DNA of 64,000 bases from JAGRCP01 sp942490705 (GTDB lineage: Bacteria; Chloroflexota; Anaerolineae; Caldilineales; Caldilineaceae), in contig CALNXY010000002.1 in assembly GCA_942490705.1 (NCBI GenBank), positions 1 through 64,000 of the forward strand, read 5' to 3'. The position numbers were made by a program, and so were the translations under genes. Below the pieces are notes generated by a model. The model worked only from the letters and a program-made list of their open reading frames with translations. It was not told where the DNA came from and made no database searches. The stretch's first letter is position 1, and every line of letters starts with the position of its first letter. This document shows, piece by piece, positions 43,685 through 54,400 of this stretch.

Positions 43685-44092
43685 CTAGTACGCACCCAGT
43701 TCGAGCAAGCGTGCATCGCTGATGCCAAAATGGTGGGCTACCTCGTGCAGCACCGTGCGTCGAACCTGCTCGCGCACTGCATCTTCATCACCGGGCGGGC
43801 AGACCTGAAGGATCGGTCGCCGAAAGATCGTGATCAGATCGGGCGGGACCAGGCCGTAATTGCTGCTGCGTTCCGTGAGCGGCACGCCTTCATAGAGGCC
43901 GAGGAGCAGGCCATGACCCTCCTCCATGCCCACACTGGCTAACTGCTGGCGGCTGGGCCACTCGGCCACGGTAACCGCTACGTTGTCGACAATTTGCCAG
44001 AGTGTTTGAGGGATCAACTCAAGTGCCTCGCTGACCAGTTCCTCAAAGCGCTCCAGGGGAATCTGCGTTTGAAAAGAGTGGTACGAATTCAT
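43685..44092 (-). CDS. Zincin-like metallopeptidase (DUF1025 type)
   Basis: 135 residues. The zinc site reads VLHEVAHHFGISDARL at about 116-131 (HExxHxxGIxD). The start FQTQIPLERFEELVSEALELIP is that of the small minigluzincin family PF06262. Cytosolic, single domain; the substrate is unknown. It precedes the lipoprotein gene by about 35 nt. Confidence 0.85.
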   Translation of the reverse strand: MNSYHSFQTQIPLERFEELVSEALELIPQTLWQIVDNVAVTVAEWPSRQQLASVGMEEGHGLLLGLYEGVPLTERSSNYGLVPPDLITIFRRPILQVCPPGDEDAVREQVRRTVLHEVAHHFGISDARLLELGAY

Positions 44093-44339
44093 GCTAGCCT
44101 CATGTCATCTATTGACAGGATCTGCGCTGTTTGGTCTTGCTGCGGGCGCCTAGAATCCACTGCTGCCTGACGATTCGGGTACGAATACCCCGCGTAAGTA
44201 TAAACTGATTGAGGGTTATGGACAACGAATTACGATAAATAGAACGTACGCAGCATTCCCATAGCTCCCGGCGTTCACTCTGTGGCATGGCGCATGTGCG
44301 CCCAATCAGCCCCACGGTAGAAGTTGATAACAATCAAAA

Positions 44340-46691
44340 ATGAGCAACAATATCCATGTATCTTCCCCCATTGGCTCGACCAGCGCCTATCGCCTGCGTA
44401 GCTTGGGAACCCAATTCCTGGCAGCTTTACTCTTCGGCGGTTTGGCGTTGCTTTTTCTACCACCGCGCGTACTCTTTGCCCAGGAATCAATAACCATTGA
44501 CGCCGCGGCATTGAGCCGTTCTGGTTTGCTCATTGTCGGGTACGATCCGGCTCTGGCGGGTGGCGAGTCGCTGGACGATTTGGCCCGCCATGGCTATGTC
44601 ATTGAGCAGCATTGGCCGCGTCTGCGTCTGGCCGCACTGCGCGTGGCTGAAGCCGGCGATGCCAATCAGCTTGCGAGAATGGAAGAGGCCATCACCCACC
44701 TGCGCGATGAGCCTGCCATCACCCACGTGAGCGGCGACTTGCTTGTCAGCGCCGCGGGTGCAGCCACGCGGCCCGTTCAACAGGAAATTGCCAGCGCGTT
44801 TCCGCACGACGAACTCATACCCGGCGACCCGATGATCGACCAGCAGTGGGCCATCACCCGAACGTCAGTAATCAGTGGCTGGCAGATCAGCCGAGGCGCG
44901 CCGTCGGTGACCATCGCACTGGTTGACAGCGGTTACGATGTGACCCACGAAGATCTGGCCCCCGAATCATTGTGGCAGAATCCGGTTGAAGCCGCCGGCG
45001 AGCTGGGCGTTGACGATGACGGCAATGGCTTCATCGACGACCTCTCCGGGTGGGATTGGATCGAGCAGGATGGCATCACGAATGATCCCTTTGGCCACGG
45101 CAATCACACGGGCGGCATCATTGCTGCCACCGCCGATAACGGCATCGGCGTTGCCGGCGTGGGGGGAGCGGTGCGAATCCTGCCGCTACGCATTCTCGAC
45201 GCCTATGGCGGCGGCCAGATGAGCGACCTGATCGCTGCCCTGGACTACGCGCTGGAGCAGGATGTCCAGATTGTGAACATGAGCCTCACGCTCCATTCCG
45301 ATCAGCCCGCTTTGGAGCAGGCGATTAGCGTATTGGCCGAGGAAGGCATCCTGCTTGTGGCCGCAGCAGGCAATCAGGATGGTCCGGTGCTCTGGCCGGC
45401 GGCCTACCCTGGCGCCCTCGCCGTCGCCGCCACTGATCGGGAAGACCTGCGTGCGGAATACTCGAATGTTGGTCCCGAAGTTGCTGTCGCTGCGCCCGGC
45501 CATGCCATTCTCTCAACCTACCGCGAGGGCAGCTATGAGTGGCTGGACGGCACGAGCATGGCGGCGCCCCACGTGGCAGCATTGGCCGGACTGCTGGCCG
45601 GCCTTCGGCCCGATCTTTCCGGCGCCGATCTGGCCCAAATCATCCAATTGACGGCAAGCGATGTGAACGCCAACGCTTTGCCGGCCAGCGATGAGGAACT
45701 GGGAGCCGGGCGTATCGATTTTCACGCTGCACTCTACGCCGCCTCGACCGCGCTCCAACTCAGCCTGGCTGAGCGGGAGGCTATGTTGCCCGCGCTCTTC
45801 CCAGGCGCGCCGGTTAGCAAACAACTTGTTGTGATGGTTGCGGGCAAGTCCAGTGATATGCTGCCCATCGCCGGGGCGGGTGCAACATATCGAATTTATG
45901 ATCCGGCCGCAATGAACCAGACGCTCTCCAGCGGTCGCGCTGTGAGCGACGGTGAGGGGCTGTTGACTCTAGAACTGGTGGCGCCTCCCTCTGCCGGTGA
46001 CTATCTCTTGGAGGTCCGTGTGGGCGCAGTAGAAACTCGGCTTCCGTTCATCGTCTCAGCGTCCGTAGCTGCGCTGCAGCTCACGCCGGCGCATTTGACC
46101 GTCGAAGCCGCGTCAGGCCCGCAACTCATTGCGCTCGATCTACTGGATGACGAAGGTCAGCCTATCGACCTGCCTGCGAGCGTGCGACTGGCAACGAATC
46201 TGGGTTCCTTGGGTGAAGAGAGACTGCAAGTAGTTGATCTCTTGGTGGAGAAAGGGAGCGGCGAGGTGATTTTTCGGCCCGGTGGCGTGGCCGGCTCCGC
46301 TCAGATCACGGCGACCATTGGCAGTTTGACAACCACCGTCGATATCGAGGTGTTGCCGGGCGCTCCGAGCTCAGTTCAGCTTCCTTCCTTGCCCAAACAG
46401 GTTGCAGTCATCGATCAACCGGTAACTGTGGCATTGGAGATTCGGGTGGCGGATCGCTTTGGCAATCCAGTCGCTGACGGCACGGAGGTGGAGCTTGCCG
46501 CCAGCGACGGCGACCTGACAATCTTAGACACAATGACCGAAAACGGCATGATTCTTGCCAACTTAAAGCTGACGGCAGGCGATGTTTCGCCCGTCTCATT
46601 GCGGGCTGCGGTTCCCCATAGCACTGCTCAGGTCGAGGCCGACCTGACCCTCCAGTCCCACCATCTCTGGCTGCCTCTGGTCACGCGCTAA
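44340..46691 (+). CDS. Secreted subtilisin-like protease (S8) with Ig-like domains
   Basis: 783 residues. Signal helix at about 24-47. Catalytic triad Asp196 (VDSGYD), His253 (GHGNHTGG) and Ser406 (DGTSMAAPH), with the oxyanion Asn region VAAAGNQDG. About residues 480-780 are beta-sandwich domains; the last (VTVALEIRVADRFGNPVADG) resembles a bacterial Ig-like (Big_1) domain. The protein ends HHLWLPLVTR, a short tail like that of other secreted proteins of this group. Extracellular proteolysis. No ribosome binding site stands before the ATG, so the start is less sure. Confidence 0.9.
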   Translation: MSNNIHVSSPIGSTSAYRLRSLGTQFLAALLFGGLALLFLPPRVLFAQESITIDAAALSRSGLLIVGYDPALAGGESLDDLARHGYVIEQHWPRLRLAALRVAEAGDANQLARMEEAITHLRDEPAITHVSGDLLVSAAGAATRPVQQEIASAFPHDELIPGDPMIDQQWAITRTSVISGWQISRGAPSVTIALVDSGYDVTHEDLAPESLWQNPVEAAGELGVDDDGNGFIDDLSGWDWIEQDGITNDPFGHGNHTGGIIAATADNGIGVAGVGGAVRILPLRILDAYGGGQMSDLIAALDYALEQDVQIVNMSLTLHSDQPALEQAISVLAEEGILLVAAAGNQDGPVLWPAAYPGALAVAATDREDLRAEYSNVGPEVAVAAPGHAILSTYREGSYEWLDGTSMAAPHVAALAGLLAGLRPDLSGADLAQIIQLTASDVNANALPASDEELGAGRIDFHAALYAASTALQLSLAEREAMLPALFPGAPVSKQLVVMVAGKSSDMLPIAGAGATYRIYDPAAMNQTLSSGRAVSDGEGLLTLELVAPPSAGDYLLEVRVGAVETRLPFIVSASVAALQLTPAHLTVEAASGPQLIALDLLDDEGQPIDLPASVRLATNLGSLGEERLQVVDLLVEKGSGEVIFRPGGVAGSAQITATIGSLTTTVDIEVLPGAPSSVQLPSLPKQVAVIDQPVTVALEIRVADRFGNPVADGTEVELAASDGDLTILDTMTENGMILANLKLTAGDVSPVSLRAAVPHSTAQVEADLTLQSHHLWLPLVTR

Positions 46692-46766
46692 GCGTGTTGC
46701 GTTTTGAGGCATGCAAGCGCGTAAAATCGAATCGTGCCGTACCTTCTGCTTTGCGAACGACCATTT

Positions 46767-47033
46767 CTAAGCCAGTGTGTTGGCCAAGTCAATCAGCATG
46801 CTGGAGAGAATTTGCAGGCCGAAGAAGACCACGATTGGCGAAATATCGATCATCCCGATGGGTGGGATGATCCGTCGCGCCGGCTCCAAAACGGGATCGG
46901 TCACCCGGTGAAGCATTTGTACGATGGGGTTGTAGGGATCCAGATTTGGGATCCAGCTCATCAGAATGCGGGCCAGCAAAACAAAAATGTAAAGCTGAAT
47001 GCTCTGAGCAAGGATCATTAGAATGGCACTCAT
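46767..47033 (-). CDS. yggT: YggT-family membrane protein
   Basis: 88 residues with two membrane helices (ILAQSIQLYIFVLLARILMSW and a C-terminal one) separated by the family loop PNLDPYNPIVQMLHRVTDPVLEP and RRIIPPIG. Start overlaps the proC stop by ATGA. YggT proteins sit next to proC and yggS in many bacteria; osmotic or cell-division roles have been proposed. Confidence 0.9.
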   Translation of the reverse strand: MSAILMILAQSIQLYIFVLLARILMSWIPNLDPYNPIVQMLHRVTDPVLEPARRIIPPIGMIDISPIVVFFGLQILSSMLIDLANTLA

Positions 47034-47866
47034 GTGGCGTCCTTTTGTTCACTAAGATCGCCGAGCTCTTGGCTCCGGCGATATGCGGCAAAGATCGCGC
47101 GACTAAGGATGGCGCGTATCGCCGCTTTTTCAAGTTCGTAGAGTCCGGCGGCCGTCGTGCCGCCGGGACTGGTGACCCGATTTTTCAACTCAGCCGAGTG
47201 GCTGCCAGTTGTCTTCAGCAGCTCAACGCTTCCTTCGATGGTCTGGAGGACCATTTGTTCTGCGTTGCGCCGGTTAAAACCCATGTGGACACCAGCGTCG
47301 ATCATCGCCTCAATCATCAGCAGGACAAAGGCCGGGCCAGAACCGCTTAGCCCTGTCGCCATATCGAGATAACCTTCCTCGTCTACCATGATCTGTTCGC
47401 CCAAAGCCCCCACGATCAACTCAGTCTGCCGGAGCTGCTCTGGTGAGACTTCGGGCGTCGCCGTCCAGACGGTCATGCCCTTGCCGAGTTGCGCCGGCGT
47501 GTTGGGCATCGCGCGTACGATGCGATCGTGGAAGAGCCCGCTGCGCAGCGAACTGATGCGTGCGCCGGCGATGATGCTCAAAACCAGCGCCCGGGAGCGG
47601 ATGCCGCTATGCAATTCCGTCATCACTTTACCAAGCGACTGGGGCTTGATGCTGAGGATGACGATATCGGCGTCGTGCACCGCTTCGCTGTTGCTGTCCC
47701 TCATATGGATGCCATAGGTCTCAGCCATGTAATCCCGGCGCTGATCCCAAGGATCGCTTGCGACGATTTTGCCTGGTTCAGTCAGCCCTTTGTCAAGAAT
47801 GCCCTTGACCATGGCTTCACCCATGACGCCGCTGCCGACGAAGGCGATTTTATCGATATTCAGCAT
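47030..47866 (-). CDS. proC: Pyrroline-5-carboxylate reductase
   Basis: 278 residues. ATG at 47866 has AAAGGTGG upstream. N-terminal NAD(P) fold IAFVGSGVMGEAMVKGI, then RAMPNTPAQLGKGM and the C-terminal dimer and substrate region LSGSGPAFVLLMIEAM with RVTSPGGTTAAGL. Catalyses the last step of proline synthesis. Middle gene of yggS-proC-yggT. Confidence 0.95.
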   Translation of the reverse strand: MLNIDKIAFVGSGVMGEAMVKGILDKGLTEPGKIVASDPWDQRRDYMAETYGIHMRDSNSEAVHDADIVILSIKPQSLGKVMTELHSGIRSRALVLSIIAGARISSLRSGLFHDRIVRAMPNTPAQLGKGMTVWTATPEVSPEQLRQTELIVGALGEQIMVDEEGYLDMATGLSGSGPAFVLLMIEAMIDAGVHMGFNRRNAEQMVLQTIEGSVELLKTTGSHSAELKNRVTSPGGTTAAGLYELEKAAIRAILSRAIFAAYRRSQELGDLSEQKDAT

Positions 47867-47919
47867 GGTTATACCACCTTTGCGGTGCAAAATCGGTAAG
47901 TTGGTACCGGTTTTTGGCG

Positions 47920-48648
47920 TTAGTTGTAGGTTCGTTCGCCAAAGATGGCTGAACCAATGCGGACCATGGTTGCGCCCTCTTCGATCGCCACTTCAAAATC
48001 GTTGGTCATGCCCATCGACAGCTCGTGTAGTGATGCTGTCGGCGCCTGTTCGTTGAGTTCATTGCGTAGCCTGCGCAGGTCGCGAAAGATTGTGCGTAGC
48101 AGCGCTTCATCCGCTACATAGGGCGCCATGGTCATGAGCCCCTGGACGCGTATGCCGCTCAACGCCAGCAGGGCGGGCAATTCGTCCGCGATCTGCGTGG
48201 GCGTAAAGCCGTGTTTACTCGCTTCTCCGCTGACATTGGCTTCCAGCAGCACTTCCATTACGCAGCCGGCCTCCATTGCGTCGCGACTCAACCGATTGGC
48301 GATCTTGGCGCGGTCCACCGAGTGAATGAGCTGGATCGGGCCAATGGCCTGTTTCGTCTTGCGGCTTTGGATTGTGCCGATGAAGTGCCAGCGGATGCCG
48401 TCCAGCCCGCGGGCGCGCGCCAGATCGACCTTTTCCCACAGCTCGGGCAGCCGATTCTCGCCAAAGTCGCGCTGGCCCGCCGCGTACGCGGCTTCAATTG
48501 CGGCCAGCGGATGGGTCTTGCTGATTGCGACCAACAGGACTTCGTCGGGGGGGCGCCCTGCGCGCGTTGCTGCTGCCGCCATCCGTGCCCGCACTGCCGC
48601 CAGATTTGCGGCAATGTCTGCCTTCTGAACTGTATCCAACGCGCTCAT
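47920..48648 (-). CDS. yggS: PLP homeostasis protein (YggS/PLPBP family)
   Basis: 242 residues. PLP Lys in VLLVAISKTHPLAAIEAAY (about residue 44), then DFGENRLPEL, WHFIGTIQSRKTK, LHELSMGMTNDFEVAIEEG and TMVRIGSAIFGER. A single-domain PLP-binding protein that controls free PLP and amino-acid metabolism. First gene of the operon with proC and yggT. Confidence 0.95.
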   Translation of the reverse strand: MSALDTVQKADIAANLAAVRARMAAAATRAGRPPDEVLLVAISKTHPLAAIEAAYAAGQRDFGENRLPELWEKVDLARARGLDGIRWHFIGTIQSRKTKQAIGPIQLIHSVDRAKIANRLSRDAMEAGCVMEVLLEANVSGEASKHGFTPTQIADELPALLALSGIRVQGLMTMAPYVADEALLRTIFRDLRRLRNELNEQAPTASLHELSMGMTNDFEVAIEEGATMVRIGSAIFGERTYN

Positions 48649-48791
48649 TCACATCCTCCGTCGCTTGTCGCTATCCGGCGATTGTACCAAGCATGCCGCG
48701 CGCTGGCAAAGCCCCCCGGATTCGGATTCCAAGCTGGAATCGGATTTGCTGCACTATATCCGCAAACGCGGCCCCGCTGATCTCCAGAGGC

Positions 48792-49952
48792 CTAGCAGTC
48801 ACGGTTGGCAAAGATGATGGGCAGGAAGCTGCGCAAGGATAGCCCGCCCTCGACTCGATCTACGCTGGACGATGACGCGAAATAGACCCCGATCGGTTCG
48901 CTCCAAATGCCGGGAAAACGGTGGTTGGGCCAGACGCCTTCGCCGGCTTCATCGGCGGGCGGTTGCTCCGCCCGTGCGCGGATGCGAAAATCGTAGCCCA
49001 AATCGACGCACGGCGCCTGGAAGAGCAGCTCGCCGCTCTCGTCGCCGTCGACCATCAGATCGCGCCATTCACCGCCTTCGGGCCGGACCTGCATGTCGAT
49101 GTAGAGCCGGTAGGTGCCGCCCAGCGCCGTCACATCGGGACTCTGCTCGCCCGTCCACGGCACGGTGAGCGCGCCGCCGTCTACGCGCTGGGGGAGGGCG
49201 TCAAAAATGGCTGCGGGGGCGCGCACGATCTTGAGCGCATCGATGAAGGCGTGATTGCCATGCCACTGGAAGGGACTGTTGATTCGCGCCAGCACCGTCA
49301 GCGTCGATGACTCGGCGACTGCCGACAGGCGCAGATTTTGCCACCCGATGCGCGTCGTGCCATCTGCTTCAACAAAGTTGGCGCGACTCTCTACCCATTC
49401 GATTTGTTCTCCACCTGGATCTTCGCCACCGCTCGGATCGATGCCCAGTTGCTTGGCCATGTAGTAGCCGTCTGGACAATCGTTGGGCGCTGAGAAGCTG
49501 CCGCCGCAGAGGCTGACAAACCAGCCGCTGACGCTGTATGCGCCGCCGGGTTCCACTGTTACTTGCTGGTAGAGCGTCGTGTCGAAAGGCTTGCCGGGCT
49601 CGGGCGGCGTCTCCAGATCTTGCGCACGCAGGATCACAGCATCGCGGCCCTCAAAATGTTCGACCCAGGCATCGCGCTCGCAACTCTTGGCGTACCATTC
49701 ACGCGCGCTGTAGATCACCGGCGTTTCGCCCGCCGAATTGACCATGCGCCAGCCGGCCGGGATGCGGATCGCCCGGCCCCGCTCGTCGATTGCATCCACG
49801 TAGTCGGGACACTCGAAACCGCCATTCTCCAGGCTGAGCGCCGCGGCTGGGATGGAGCTACCTGGGGCTGTCGCTTGTGCCTGCGCCGGCAGACGCGCAG
49901 CAAGCAAGAGAATTGTGCAAAAGGCAAACAGGGCTGCAATGCGTGTGATCAT
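48792..49952 (-). CDS. Secreted protein with carbohydrate-binding-like domain
   Basis: 386 residues. Signal peptide ending ARLPAQAQA. Residues about 38-240 look like a CBM-type beta-sandwich (SLENGGFECPDYVDAI; TLYQQVTVEPGGAYSVSGWF; AFIDALKIVRAP), followed by a second beta-rich domain (about 255-360). It ends SLRSFLPIIFANRDC, the LPII tail resembling that of the S8 protease. Probable extracellular glycan binding; no catalytic motif is seen. Confidence 0.68.
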   Translation of the reverse strand: MITRIAALFAFCTILLLAARLPAQAQATAPGSSIPAAALSLENGGFECPDYVDAIDERGRAIRIPAGWRMVNSAGETPVIYSAREWYAKSCERDAWVEHFEGRDAVILRAQDLETPPEPGKPFDTTLYQQVTVEPGGAYSVSGWFVSLCGGSFSAPNDCPDGYYMAKQLGIDPSGGEDPGGEQIEWVESRANFVEADGTTRIGWQNLRLSAVAESSTLTVLARINSPFQWHGNHAFIDALKIVRAPAAIFDALPQRVDGGALTVPWTGEQSPDVTALGGTYRLYIDMQVRPEGGEWRDLMVDGDESGELLFQAPCVDLGYDFRIRARAEQPPADEAGEGVWPNHRFPGIWSEPIGVYFASSSSVDRVEGGLSLRSFLPIIFANRDC

Positions 49953-50019
49953 TGTCGTTTCCTAATCGTTGCGCTCAGTCGAAAGGTGGGGAAGCGGTGG
50001 CGGTTTTCGTTAGATGGAA

Positions 50020-50826
50020 CTAAACGGAACGCGGGCAGAGCCAGGCCGTAACCGTAAACAGGCCGCAGCGCCCTTTTTCAGCCCGGTGACTAAAGAACTC
50101 GTCGGTGGACTGGGCCGTGTCGATACCGCTGATTTCGATCTGTTCCTGGGGCACGCCGGCGTCAATCAGTTGGCCGGCATTGGCCTGCCAGAGGTCAAAG
50201 TAGGGATTTGCGTCCGGGCCGTCTGGCCAGGTGAAGAGACGGTCGGCCGCGGGCAGTTTGGCCTGGGCCAGCCTGAATACCTCGTCGCCGACCTGATAAC
50301 TTGTGGGTCCGATGCTGGGCCCAATGCCGACGCGCAGATCGCCGGGTTCGCTGCCATAGGCTGCCTGCATGGCCCAGAGTGTCGCCGTCGGCATGCCGTT
50401 CACCGTGCCGCGCCAGCCCGAGTGGCTGAGCGCAAGCACATGATGGCGGGGATCGTAGAAGACGAGCGGTACACAGTCTGCAAAGGTGAGTTGAAGCGGC
50501 AGGCCGATCTCATCGGTGATCAGGCCGTCGCAGTGGGGCTGGACGATGCCTGCCTGGCTGGCGTCAACCTTGGCCACGCCCGTCCCATGCACGGCCCCGC
50601 AACGGATGATTCGATCCGCTTCAATGTCCAGCGCTACCGCCAGACGACGGCCGTTTTCCGTCACCCGCTCCGGCGTGTCGCCGCGCCGAACGCTGAAATT
50701 GAGCGTGTTCCACGGCTCAGGGCTGACCCCACCGTGGCGCGTGCTCACATGGGCCTGAACCGGATGGCCTGCTAAATCGTCAAACGTATAGGAAATTACG
50801 CCATTCTCGTGTACGATACGCTGCAT
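50020..50826 (-). CDS. pgeF: Peptidoglycan editing factor / YfiH-type multicopper oxidoreductase
   Basis: 268 residues. Family signatures: VSTRHGGVSPEPWNTLNFS, CGAVHGTGVAKV, LTFADCVPLVFYDP, ALSHSGWRGTVNGM (HSGWRG) and VGIGPSIGPTSYQVG. The two His and one Cys of these motifs form the metal-purine site. PgeF removes wrong amino acids from peptidoglycan precursors; related proteins cleave purine nucleosides. Divergent from the heptad array. Confidence 0.9.
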   Translation of the reverse strand: MQRIVHENGVISYTFDDLAGHPVQAHVSTRHGGVSPEPWNTLNFSVRRGDTPERVTENGRRLAVALDIEADRIIRCGAVHGTGVAKVDASQAGIVQPHCDGLITDEIGLPLQLTFADCVPLVFYDPRHHVLALSHSGWRGTVNGMPTATLWAMQAAYGSEPGDLRVGIGPSIGPTSYQVGDEVFRLAQAKLPAADRLFTWPDGPDANPYFDLWQANAGQLIDAGVPQEQIEISGIDTAQSTDEFFSHRAEKGRCGLFTVTAWLCPRSV

Positions 50827-50874
50827 GGCGTCAGTGTAGCGGCGCGCCGGTCGAGCAGCAAATCAGGCCGTGAA

Positions 50875-50916
50875 CAATTGCTAATTGTCGATTGGCAATT
50901 GTCCATCGTCAATTTT
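50875..50916. repeat. Heptad-repeat intergenic array (6 units)
   Basis: CAATTGC, TAATTGT, CGATTGG, CAATTGT, CCATCGT, CAATTTT in register, between the pgeF start and the small membrane protein gene. Confidence 0.65.
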
Positions 50917-50934
50917 CAGTAGTGGAGTGCAATC

Positions 50935-51345
50935 ATGGGTAAATCAAATGATCGCAACGGTGCAATCTTGTTGGCATGGGCCGTACTTATGCTTGCTGCG
51001 CTCGGGCTGCTGCTCTACTTCGCAATTGGCGACGCCAACCCTACTCTGGTCGTCGTGCCCATGGCAGATGCCGGTGGGCTGGTTACCGCAGCGGAAGGAC
51101 CGCTGCGCGATGAGGTTGCCGCCGGGATCAATCAGGCGGCCCAAAACAACTGGCCGCTCTGGATCTCGGCGATGACACTGGCTGTTTCGGTGATTGGCCT
51201 CATCTCCAGCGCACTCTTGGGGTGGCGCCAGGAAGTGCGAGAAATGCGCATGGACAAGCTCGAAGCCGAACGCATGCGTGTCGAACTCGAAATGATGCAG
51301 CTCGAAATTGAGCACCTGCGCCGCGAAATCACCCCCGACACGTAG
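50935..51345 (+). CDS. Small membrane protein with coiled-coil tail
   Basis: 136 residues. Two membrane helices (ILLAWAVLMLAALGLLLYFA, about 10-29, and LWISAMTLAVSVIGLISSALLG, about 75-96) flank a loop of about 45 residues. The C-terminal 38 residues are a charged coiled coil (VREMRMDKLEAERMRVELEM). No family recognised. It lies between two heptad arrays. Confidence 0.6.
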   Translation: MGKSNDRNGAILLAWAVLMLAALGLLLYFAIGDANPTLVVVPMADAGGLVTAAEGPLRDEVAAGINQAAQNNWPLWISAMTLAVSVIGLISSALLGWRQEVREMRMDKLEAERMRVELEMMQLEIEHLRREITPDT

Positions 51346-51353
51346 TCGCCGGC

Positions 51354-51402
51354 CACATTCCGGTCGTCAATCCACGCTCCACGCTCCGCAATCCACATTC
51401 CG
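51354..51402. repeat. Heptad-repeat intergenic array (7 units)
   Basis: CCACATT, CCGGTCG, TCAATCC, ACGCTCC, ACGCTCC, GCAATCC, ACATTCC in register, between two convergent genes. Confidence 0.65.
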
Positions 51403-51410
51403 CCCCAGAC

Positions 51411-54400
51411 TCACTCCGCGCCAATCGTATAGGGCAGATCCACGCCTGCTTCAACCGTCAGCTCACCATTGCTGGAGTCCCAAGGGGGCGGCGCGTCAAA
51501 GGTAAATGTGTAGCGGCCGGGGTCAAAGCATTGCCGGTTGCTTTGCGCCGGCGGCACCTGGAAAGTCGTATTCCAGTTGTCGCCACGTCGCGTGAAGGTA
51601 ATCGTCAGTTCCGCCCCAAGGTCGTTGATGAAGGTGTAGCAGCCCTGGCGACTGTTCGCCTGGCCGGCGCTGGACTGGCCGGCATTTGACTGGCTGGCTG
51701 CTGCCGGCGGTTCTGCCAGAGGCAGCGTCGCACAGTCCCCCGCAAAGGTCGTGTACTGCGCATTGCCCGAGACCCAGCCGGGTTCACCTGCGGGCGTACG
51801 GATGAGCAGCCAGGCGCAATTGTTGAACTGACCGGTGACTTCCAGCGTGTCGTTCTGTTCAACCGCCGTAATCCGCGCATAGTTGGTGCCCGGTCCGGCC
51901 CGGACATTGAGCGCGGGCGTGACGACCGTCGCCGTCGCCGCTGTCTCTTCGGCGCGAATTTGGTCGCCAAATGCTACGGTCGCGAGGACCTGATCGAATG
52001 CGTCAACGTCTTGCGCGTCGATCATATAGATGTAGAGCAACAGAATTTGACTGGCGTCATCGATCGGGTTTGCTGATAGGGTGACAAAGACTGTATCGGC
52101 CGTGCCGCCGCAGTCAAGCCAGACATCATAGTAGCCGTCGATAGCCTCATTCGTATAGTCATAGCGTCCATCGTAGTCGCATTCGGAATAATCGAGTTCA
52201 TCCAATATTCCTTCGGGCGTATAGGCCTCTGCTAGCGATTCGGAGACGCCCACGAAGAGACCTGGCGTTTCCCAGGTGCCTTCAAAGCTGGCGACATCGG
52301 GCGCAACGCTCAAGCCGCGGCCCACCGCATCGCCATCAATCAGCCATTCATCATTCAGAGCGTCGTCCCAAGCGCGGGGGACGGAGACGGAAAATGCGCC
52401 TGCCTCATCGGCGATGATCGTGTAGTCATCCGGGTTGAAGGGGAAGACTTCATCAACGTCCGTGCCGGCGCCGTCGATCAGGGGAGCAGTCGCGTCCGTC
52501 ACCACATAGAAGCTCTGTGTCAGCACGTCAAAGGCTTCGACATCAGCTTCGTCGACGGCCGAATAGTAGATCAGCACGCCGTGGTCGCCGCTGTCCGCGG
52601 TGGTTGCCAGGACGACAAATGCGTTTTCTTCGCCGCCGCAATCGGTCCAGATGTCGTAGAGGCCCTCGTAAGTGATCCCGTAAATCGTATGCATATGCTC
52701 GATGCGGTCGTCATACGTGCAGGAATCAGAGAAGTCGTTTTCTTCTAGCACGCTGAGCGGATCGAGATTGGCGGTGTCGTCTAATATGCTGAACGCGCTC
52801 ATGCCTGACGCCGACCACTCGTTGTTGAAAGCTTCGGCGTCAAAGGCAGCGGTTAGCGTGGCCCTCACGAGGTCATCTTCATCCGCCCAATCGGTGGTCT
52901 CGATGTCAGCCCACTCGGCCGGCAGCAGGGCGGAGAGGGCAGGGCTCTCGACGAGCGTAAAGTCGTAGATGAGATCATCGGTATTGATGTCGTCGACTGT
53001 TGCTGCAACGCTTGCTTCTGTAAGGTCATTTCCGGCACTCTCTTCGCCGCCCGGTGGCGTGATGAGGAAGGTATCCAGGATGCGATCCATGGCCTCGAAG
53101 TCGGCCTCACCCGCCGTATAGACCTCGATCCGGAGCAGATACTCTTCGGTCTCCGGGCGCAGCGCCATCACCATGACGGTGGCCTCGCTGTCGCTGCATG
53201 CACTCCAGAGGTCGTATTCGCCCTGATAGAAGCCATCCGGAATGCTTTCCCGTCCATCGTAGGTGCAGACGTCTGAATAGTCGAGGCCGTCAAGCACATC
53301 TGCCACGGCAACTTCATCCGGCGCCAGGCTCTCTGAATAGCTAAAGATGACGCCAGGGATGCCCCAGTCATCATAGAATGCGTCGATGTCGGGCACGGCC
53401 CAGAGCTGGAGGCCGAGGGTCTCGTCGTCTTCGTTAATCCAGGGCTCCTCGAAGACGTCGACCCAGTCCACAGGAACCTCGAAAGACATGATTCCCTGCT
53501 CGTCCGTCACGCTCATGTATTCTTCATAGGTCGCCGGTGTTGCGGACGATGTGGTTGTGCCGTCTGACGTCTCGTCCGCAATCGAGAAGCTCTGTTCCAA
53601 CTCGCGACCGTTGAGCTGACCTTCCAGCACCTCGTCCGTCTGCAGCCGCAGTACCTCTATTGAGAGCACGTCTTCGGTCGGATCGTGGCTGCGCAGAATA
53701 TCGCAGTAGGTCTCGATGGTGCCGTTGACGCCCAGGTCCAGGCCCTCCATGGCCAGCAGGATATCACCCGGTTCGAGACCGGCCTGATCCGCGACCGAGC
53801 CTGAGTCAATGGACGACACCCAGATACCGGTCAGATCTTCGTCAATGGTGATCGCCTCGCTATTGATGCCGATGGCGTCCACATTTTCACCGCCGCGTAG
53901 GCGCTCAATCAGAGAGAGCGCTTCATCGCGCGAAATGGCGAAGTACTGGCCGGCCTGGTTGAGCCGATAGTTGACGCCGACCACCTTGCCCTCGCCATCG
54001 ACCAACGGCCCACCGGAGTTGCCTGGCACGATGTCCGCATCGTGCTGCAAGACGCTGTCGATGGATGCCCAGCTGCTTTCGCCGCCGGCGCTGGCCTTGG
54101 CGATGATGCCGCGCGTTAAGGTAAACTCGGGGTCACCCAGGGGGAAGCCTGCCGCATAGATATCGAGCCCCACGTCAATTGGCCCTTCATACCAGTTCAG
54201 GTAGGGGAAGCCGTCGCCCTGTATGTCGATAACGGCCAGGTCGGCGCACTCCGCAACGCCCACGACGCGGGCATTACGCGGCTCCTCTTCGCCGGCTACG
54301 TAGACGCGGAAGAGCGCACCGCCTGTCACAACATGGTTGTTGGTGACCGCAATGCCCGTCTCGTCGATGATAAAGCCGCTGCCTGAGCCCGCGGCATTGG

